A stretch of DNA of 64,000 nucleotides, taken from contig CALSRJ010000001.1 in the NCBI GenBank assembly GCA_943788725.1, forward strand, positions 124,001-188,000, read 5' to 3'. A program made the translations under genes and the position numbers. Below, piece by piece: positions 59,088 through 64,000 of this stretch. A model generated the notes under the pieces. It had not been told where the DNA came from, did no database searches, and saw only the letters and a program-made list of their open reading frames with translations. The DNA is from an uncultured Flavobacteriales bacterium. GTDB taxonomy: Bacteria > Bacteroidota > Bacteroidia > Flavobacteriales_G > Salibacteraceae. The first letter of the stretch is position 1. Every line of letters starts with the position of its first letter.

Positions 59088-60593
59088 ATGGCAAAAGATA
59101 AAGGCAAGAAAAACGCGAGCAAGAAAGTACCAAAGGAAAAGTCACTGCGTGGGATCCATGACCTTCGAAGATTTTTTTATAAAAACGAAACCCCAATCTA
59201 TTTCATTTCGGCGACAAACTTCAATTTGTTGGGAGCAGATGAGTGGATCAAAGGCTTCAAGTACATCACTTATATCGAATGTTTTGATGGATTGCATCCG
59301 AACGTGTTTTCTCCGAAGGAGGAAATGCCGCATGATGAGTTTACGAGCATTGAAGACATCGTCAATTATTTGCTGGAGCACAAAGAGGTCGTTGATTACA
59401 TCAAGTCAAGGAAAGAGGGAGGCAAGGCACTCTTCCTGATGTTCGATGAGCGTACAGAGGAATTGGCCAAGCAACTGGGCTTGGACTTGATTTTCCCTCC
59501 TGCCAAATTGAGAAATTACCTCGATAATAAGGTAGTCACCAATCGCATCGCCATGAAAGCGGATGTACCTACGGTGCCAAACGTGCTGACCAAGGTAGAC
59601 AGCTTCGCCACATTGCGAAAAGTCTCCAAACACCTAGGAGAAGAGCTGGTAGTGCAAACGCCCTACGGAGATAGTGGACATACTACGTTCTTCATCAATA
59701 ATGAGGAGGAGTGGAAGAAGTACGAAGAAGAAATCATCGCAGAAGAAGAGGTTAAGGTGATGAAACGCATCAATTGCCGAGGAGCGGCAATGGAAGCTTG
59801 TGTAACTAAGAACGGTACGGTTGTAGCTCCATTGATGACTGAGTTAGTGGGTTTCAAAGAGCTTACACCATACAAAGGCGGATGGTGCGGAAACGAAATC
59901 TACGCGGATTGCTTTACACCAAAGATCCGACGAAAAGCCAAAAAGTACGCCGAGCAATTCGGTAACCAGCTGCGAAAAGAGGGATACAAAGGTTATTTCG
60001 AGTTGGACTTCCTCATCGATACCGATACAGGAGACCTTTACTTGGGCGAATTGAATCCACGGATAACAGGGGCGAGTTCCATCACCAATCACGCAGTCTT
60101 TGCCTTGGCAGATGTGCCGTTGTTCATTTTCCATATCATGGAATGGATGGACATGGATTACCATGTAAGCGTAAACGCCATCAACCAACGTTGGCACCTA
60201 CCCGAAAACATCGATTCTTGGGGACAAATGGTTATCAAGCACGTGGAAGACAACATTCGACAAGTGAAATCTGCTCCGCGTTCTGGCATATATAAGATCG
60301 ATGAAGACGGGAGCATTTCATTTGACCGCATGGACACACACAGACGTGCTGTTGAATTGCATAACGAAGCCTTCTTCTTGCGTATTATCAAAGCCGGCGA
60401 ATACCTCTATGAGGGGGCTGACATGGGTATTCTGGTCATGAGAGGTCGTATGATGACAGATGACTTTGAACTGACCGATAGAGCGCGCATGTGGATCGAT
60501 GCGATTCGCAACGAATACGACTCAACTGAACCAACCGACCTCCCATTGCAGGAGAAGCAAGTAGCCGAAATCGGCGGATTCAAAATGATGTGA
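59088..60593 (+). CDS. ATP-grasp ligase (biotin-carboxylase-like)
   Basis: A 501-aa enzyme with a Lys-rich N-terminus. The ATP-grasp core includes KLRNYLDNKVVTNRIAMKADVPTVPN, VVQTPYGDSGHTTFF, VKVMKRINCRGAAMEACVTKNG and FELDFLIDTDTGDLYLGELNPRITGASS (metal-binding Glu and Asn). The C-terminus is unlike biotin carboxylase and has no biotin-carrier partner nearby. Such enzymes join a carboxylate to an amine or thiol with ATP. With the decarboxylase 17 bases upstream, an amide-forming ligase acting on the amine product is the natural guess, but that is inference. Confidence 0.85.
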   Translation: MAKDKGKKNASKKVPKEKSLRGIHDLRRFFYKNETPIYFISATNFNLLGADEWIKGFKYITYIECFDGLHPNVFSPKEEMPHDEFTSIEDIVNYLLEHKEVVDYIKSRKEGGKALFLMFDERTEELAKQLGLDLIFPPAKLRNYLDNKVVTNRIAMKADVPTVPNVLTKVDSFATLRKVSKHLGEELVVQTPYGDSGHTTFFINNEEEWKKYEEEIIAEEEVKVMKRINCRGAAMEACVTKNGTVVAPLMTELVGFKELTPYKGGWCGNEIYADCFTPKIRRKAKKYAEQFGNQLRKEGYKGYFELDFLIDTDTGDLYLGELNPRITGASSITNHAVFALADVPLFIFHIMEWMDMDYHVSVNAINQRWHLPENIDSWGQMVIKHVEDNIRQVKSAPRSGIYKIDEDGSISFDRMDTHRRAVELHNEAFFLRIIKAGEYLYEGADMGILVMRGRMMTDDFELTDRARMWIDAIRNEYDSTEPTDLPLQEKQVAEIGGFKMM

Positions 60594-60621
60594 TGAAATT
60601 TTCATGTACGCATGACGTTTT

Positions 60622-60655
60622 AAAGGCTCCATGATTCGGAGCCTTTTCTTTTTTG
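60622..60655 (+). terminator. Terminator of the amine operon
   Basis: AAAGGCTCC/GGAGCCTTT, a 9-base perfect stem with a 7-base loop, followed by a T-rich run. The loop and downstream T run also serve as start codon and signal-peptide codons of the next gene (ATG 60631). Confidence 0.85.
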
Positions 60656-61835
60656 CTTTTGTCTGTCTTGGGTTGAGCACCTTGGCTCAGGTAGTTATCG
60701 CGCCTTCTCCATGGAGTGTGGAAAGTCTTTATCCTGGAGGGAGGATCGATGATGGGGCTGGCTTTAGGATAGGCGAGTGCATGTACTTTGGAACGGGCAT
60801 AGACCAGAGTTTCACGCTTCGCAAGGATTGGTGGAAGTACGATCTGAATGACCGATCCTGGCACTCCGTTTCAGATTTACCTTCTTCTGGTAGGCAGTAT
60901 GCGCTGGCTTTTGGCACACATAGATTGGGGTACCTTTTTGGAGGTATCTTGGAAGGGAATGTATTCACGAACGAGTGTTTTCGTTATGACCCACTTGCAG
61001 ATCAATGGCAATCCTTGCCTGTTCCACCATGGTCTCCACGTGGAGCAATGGTTAGTTTCAGAGCAGGTGATAGGGTATACGTCTTGGGCGGGCGTAATGA
61101 CAGTATTCATTTCGCAGATGCGTGGATGTTTGATTTGTCTACTGAAAAATGGAGCGCTTCAGATTCATTGCCTTTTCAGGAAGGGAGAGATGAGATGGTG
61201 GGATTTTCGCACGGCCACTTTGGTTACGTAATGCTTGGACGAAGCCTTTCGTCCGAACACTCGGATATGTGGAGGTACAACACCTTGTCAGGCGAATGGA
61301 AGCCAATGAACTCATTTGAAGGAGAAGCGGTGAGCTATGCAGCGGCAGTGCGGACCGGGGCAGGAGGCTAGAATACCAATGGACAGTTATTATCGAAAGC
61401 CTACTATTTCGATGGCTCAACGGAGTCATTCTAATCCTTGCCAGACTTAGCAGTCGGCGAGGTGCGTGGCATGCACTTGCTCAGCAAAGGGGATAGTGTC
61501 TTTTCCTTTGGAGGGTTGTCGCACAATTTTACCCGCATTGAACAGGTCCAGCACCTGCAGTTGAATGAACGACGCACTTTTGAAGAAACTCCAGCGATTG
61601 AATTGGTGCCTAATCCGGCGCGCGATCGAGTTTCAATTCTTTGGGCTTCGGATATATGCGTTCCGTTCACTACCATCTCTACGACGTTGCCGGAATGCTC
61701 GTAAAGCGTGGAAGCTCCTTGTCCCCTTCAGCATATTTTGAGCTTTCGCTTACAGATGTTCCAGTGGGAGTTTACGTACTATTCCTATCGGATGGAGACA
61801 TTAGCCAAAAGAAGATGCTCTTTGTCTTGAAATGA
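60631..61835 (+). pseudogene. Decayed Kelch-repeat protein with T9SS sorting domain
   Basis: MIRSLFFFAFVCLGLSTLAQ is a signal peptide; Kelch blades follow (GYLFGGILEGNVF, VYVLGGRNDSIHF). The frame then meets TAG at 61369-61371 and TAA at 61432-61434, yet coding-like sequence goes on in the same frame (GQLLSKAYYFDG between the stops, then SVFSFGGLSHN and IELVPNPARDRVSILWASD). Near 61655 the frame shifts once, and YHLYDVAGMLVKRG, then VGVYVLFLSDGDISQKKMLFVLK, completes a type A T9SS sorting domain. Two stops and a shift mark a decaying surface protein related in type to the split gene at 15374-16973. Confidence 0.8.
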
Positions 61836-61863
61836 AAAAGGCCCTACCAAAGTAGAGCCTTTT
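61836..61863. terminator. Bidirectional terminator
   Basis: AAAAGGC-C-CTAC, loop CAAA, GTAG-A-GCCTTTT: an 11-pair stem with one mismatch between convergent genes. Confidence 0.75.
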
Positions 61864-61883
61864 CTGAATAATAAGTTGACCAG

Positions 61884-62429
61884 TTAGAAACCCAACATTG
61901 GTGTAGGCATATTCTCGACCAACACTCCCACACAAAATAAATCGTCTGGGTTGGGTTCGTCTTTCCTTCCTTTTTTATCCGAGCCTTCTTCGGGCGGCGG
62001 CCCAGGCGCGGTAATCCGAATGATGATTTTCTTCGTGGCATCTGCCGTAAACTCAAAGGACTGAGGTAATGTGTTTTCAGGATCGGCTCCTTCTTCCACT
62101 GGCACATCCAGCGCAGCATTCTGGTTGTCGAACAACACATCTTGACTGCGACCATCAATCACTTGAAATTTCAATGGTTCCTCGACCTTCTTTTCTTGGC
62201 AAAGGCTGATGTTATAATCTTGTCCTGCATGCGCGACGAATACCAAGTCAGAAGTGTGTCCGAGTACGAACATTCCACTTTTCGACTGTGTGTTATATCG
62301 CATAAATGCATTGTCTGAGCTGTAGCATTTCCGTTTATGGAAATTGTTACAATCCTGCGCCACTGAAGTGAGCACAAGCAATCCGCTTAATACGGCTGTC
62401 AATCCAAATAGTCTAGTCATTCCCTTCAT
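61884..62429 (-). CDS. Hypothetical secreted protein
   Basis: A 181-aa protein with a signal peptide (hydrophobic core FGLTAVLSGLLVLTSVAQ). The mature part has several cysteines (CNNFHKRKCYSS, then ISLCQEK) and a Pro/Glu/Lys-rich segment before LFCVGVLVENMP. No family is recognised. I start at ATG 62429, where the signal peptide begins; this is two bases after the stop of the upstream lipoprotein gene, so the two are probably co-translated. Confidence 0.65.
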   Translation of the reverse strand: MKGMTRLFGLTAVLSGLLVLTSVAQDCNNFHKRKCYSSDNAFMRYNTQSKSGMFVLGHTSDLVFVAHAGQDYNISLCQEKKVEEPLKFQVIDGRSQDVLFDNQNAALDVPVEEGADPENTLPQSFEFTADATKKIIIRITAPGPPPEEGSDKKGRKDEPNPDDLFCVGVLVENMPTPMLGF

Positions 62430-62430
62430 C

Positions 62431-63333
62431 TTAGCTTTGGCTTGCGTTTGCAAAAGAGTTTCTGTAATTAGTTGCTGCTTCTTTCAAAGCATTGAAGTCA
62501 GCTTCGTTCATGATGACGCGGTTTCCACCAAAAATCATCTTATTGCCTTCTCCCTTCCGATCTTCTGAGACCTTTTCTTCTGAAAGACCCAAGAACAAGG
62601 TAGAGACGGGCTCCAATTCTTTCATCACTTCTTGTACACGATCTTCATCCTCATACATTTTGAGGTAGTCCATGACATTCTCCATGACAATCTTTTCATC
62701 CGCTAGACGTTGAATGACCGGACTGTTTGCAGTATACTCACCAATCAAATTCGTGAGGATGTAGATGCTTTCCACATAGCCACCAGTAGCGATAATCGCC
62801 AAGGTGGATCCTTTCTCATTTTCTTCCAACATCGAGATGATGCGCTGGTAAGAATTGGTAGAGATGACTTCAAGTGAATCCGCATTGTTCATGTTGTTCT
62901 TCACACGGTTTACCATGATCTCGTCAAACACATAAGAAATGCCTAAGTCGTCGCCAATCTTTCGAAGGTTCTCGAAGTTCGACATCGATTCATTGAACTT
63001 CTCGTAGGAAGCTGTGTAGGCGATGTCTGCTGTGATACGCCCAAAGTTCAATGCTTGATCCTTTGAAGAGGTGTATATCGAAGGCTCTGTACTGATCAAG
63101 TCCTCCCGATAGGGAAGCTTACTCTCCTTTATAATGGAGAACAGTTCATTCGGGCTAGGAACGGTGTAGGTGGAAGAACCCTGATCGCCGAACCCAACAG
63201 GTGTAGCGTCATGGATTACAGGTTGATCATCCTGTGGAATGGCTTCTTTGTTCTCCTCTGTCTCGCCACCGCATCCCGCCATCACTATGGTGAGGGAGCT
63301 GACAAAGAGAAGTTTAAGGTATCGTTTATTCAT
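62431..63333 (-). CDS. Hypothetical lipoprotein
   Basis: A 300-aa lipoprotein: the signal ends VMAGC. An acidic linker (about residues 22-55) is followed by a helical domain with no recognised motif (for example FGRITADIAYTASYEKFNESMSNFENLRKIGDDLGI and STLAIIATGGYVESIYILTNLIG). It leads a two-gene unit with the secreted protein downstream. A good promoter lies upstream. Confidence 0.68.
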   Translation of the reverse strand: MNKRYLKLLFVSSLTIVMAGCGGETEENKEAIPQDDQPVIHDATPVGFGDQGSSTYTVPSPNELFSIIKESKLPYREDLISTEPSIYTSSKDQALNFGRITADIAYTASYEKFNESMSNFENLRKIGDDLGISYVFDEIMVNRVKNNMNNADSLEVISTNSYQRIISMLEENEKGSTLAIIATGGYVESIYILTNLIGEYTANSPVIQRLADEKIVMENVMDYLKMYEDEDRVQEVMKELEPVSTLFLGLSEEKVSEDRKGEGNKMIFGGNRVIMNEADFNALKEAATNYRNSFANASQS

Positions 63334-63368
63334 GTGATAATGATAGTTACACGACGTTGTGAACGCGT

Positions 63369-63397
63369 CAAAAATAGTAAATATTCAATATGTTCAA
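63369..63397 (-). promoter_or_regulatory. Promoter of the two-gene lipoprotein unit
   Basis: On the minus strand TTG, 18 bases, TATTTTTG: a perfect consensus match, 35 bases before ATG 63333. Confidence 0.72.
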
Positions 63398-63471
63398 ATT
63401 TCTGAAAAGCCCATGAATCCTGGGGTTCTGCAGATAGGCGAATACGCCACAGCCAAGATATAGGAAAAACG

Positions 63472-64000
63472 TCAAGATTCGGCCCGTGCCGCGGTTTTAA
63501 ATTCAGAAGTAAAGTGAAAGGTCAATTTTGGGTAGTTCTCTTGGGCCATCTGCAGCATCCATGAGCTAGGAGCCAAGAATACGGGATTGTCATCCTTGTC
63601 ATACGCAATCTCCGACGCCTTGAGTCTGACAAACTCGTCTAGTTGCGCCTCGTCTGTGGTTGTAATCCAGCAGGCTTTGTAAAAGGATTTAGATACGAGA
63701 TCACATGAAGCTCCATATTCTTCATTGAGTCGGTACTTGATGACTTCAAACTGGAGCTCGCCCACCGTACCAATGATTTTTTTACTTCCAGGTTGCTGGA
63801 TGAAGAGCTGGGCAACACCTTCATCGGTCAATTGTCGCACGCCTTTGTCCAACTGTTTTGACTTCATCGGATCCTTGTTGATCACCTCTCGGAAGATTTC
63901 TGGAGAGAAGCTAGGAATTCCCTGAAACTTGAAATCATCGCCATCCGTGAGTGTATCGCCAATCTTGAAATTCCCGGTATCATATAAGCCGATAACATCA
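63472..64000 (-). CDS. prfC: Peptide chain release factor 3, C-terminal part (5' end off the window)
   Basis: The frame is open to the right edge, so the GTPase domain lies beyond it; 175 residues are visible. [60 protein letters not shown] and [22 protein letters not shown] are unmistakable RF3 domain II/III sequence. RF3 recycles RF1 and RF2 from the ribosome after termination. Confidence 0.93.
   Translation of the reverse strand, partial: DVIGLYDTGNFKIGDTLTDGDDFKFQGIPSFSPEIFREVINKDPMKSKQLDKGVRQLTDEGVAQLFIQQPGSKKIIGTVGELQFEVIKYRLNEEYGASCDLVSKSFYKACWITTTDEAQLDEFVRLKASEIAYDKDDNPVFLAPSSWMLQMAQENYPKLTFHFTSEFKTAARAES

Overview
This window is a piece of a Bacteroidota chromosome, most like a marine, T9SS-bearing member of the Flavobacteriia or a close relative. 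The evidence is: a short (288 aa) primary sigma factor; promoters of the form TTG-N18-20-TAnnTTTG; an almost complete lack of Shine-Dalgarno sites; an ExbB-ExbD-ExbD-TonB operon; a long-form GAPDH; Por/T9SS C-terminal sorting domains on secreted proteins; and families largely confined to the phylum (FISUMP, DUF6340, DUF6268, DUF2911). No rRNA, tRNA, prophage, insertion sequence or CRISPR array is visible. Both edges cut genes: a GldN-like protein on the left and prfC on the right.

Layout. 1-1.25 kb holds proteins resembling GldN and the C-terminal domain of GldM. 1.5-7.9 kb is a translesion/repair cassette: dinB, a short second dnaE and an SplB-like radical SAM protein. It is peppered with heptanucleotide tandem repeats, a nested inverted-repeat block, and a four-helix-bundle (S23/IVP) gene bracketed by inverted heptad repeats. 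7.9-19.7 kb has lipoproteins, an acyltransferase, transporters (SSS, BASS), an NfeD-ClpP protease, and a Kelch/T9SS gene split by a G8 tract. 19.8-31 kb is a housekeeping block (mtaB, mutS2, yigZ, ribD, prmC, ssb, two peptidyl-prolyl isomerases) with a secreted M4/M36-like metalloprotease. 31-36.5 kb has an SLC13 permease next to an Rrf2 regulator, a DUF2911 protein, and a zinc-ribbon gene interrupted by one amber codon. 36.5-43.2 kb carries methylmalonyl-CoA mutase and the TonB energizing complex. 43.3-53.7 kb carries divIC, gap, rpoD, htrA, dapF, mltG, a large glycosyltransferase and recR. 54.1-60.6 kb is a four-gene operon: class III aminotransferase, nitrilase-family amidase, large Orn/Lys/Arg-type decarboxylase, and ATP-grasp ligase. 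It looks like a small amine or polyamine-conjugate pathway of unknown product. After it come a decayed Kelch/T9SS gene, two envelope proteins and prfC.

The observations most worth following are: (a) the uncharacterised amine operon; (b) the heptad-repeat system and the S23 unit inside the mutagenesis cassette; (c) the G8 tract that switches a surface Kelch protein in and out of frame; (d) the single TAG in the zinc-ribbon gene; and (e) a recurring promoter box ending 4-6 bases before ATG in many genes, which predicts widespread leaderless mRNAs. All product names rest on motif and pattern recognition by eye; no database search was run.
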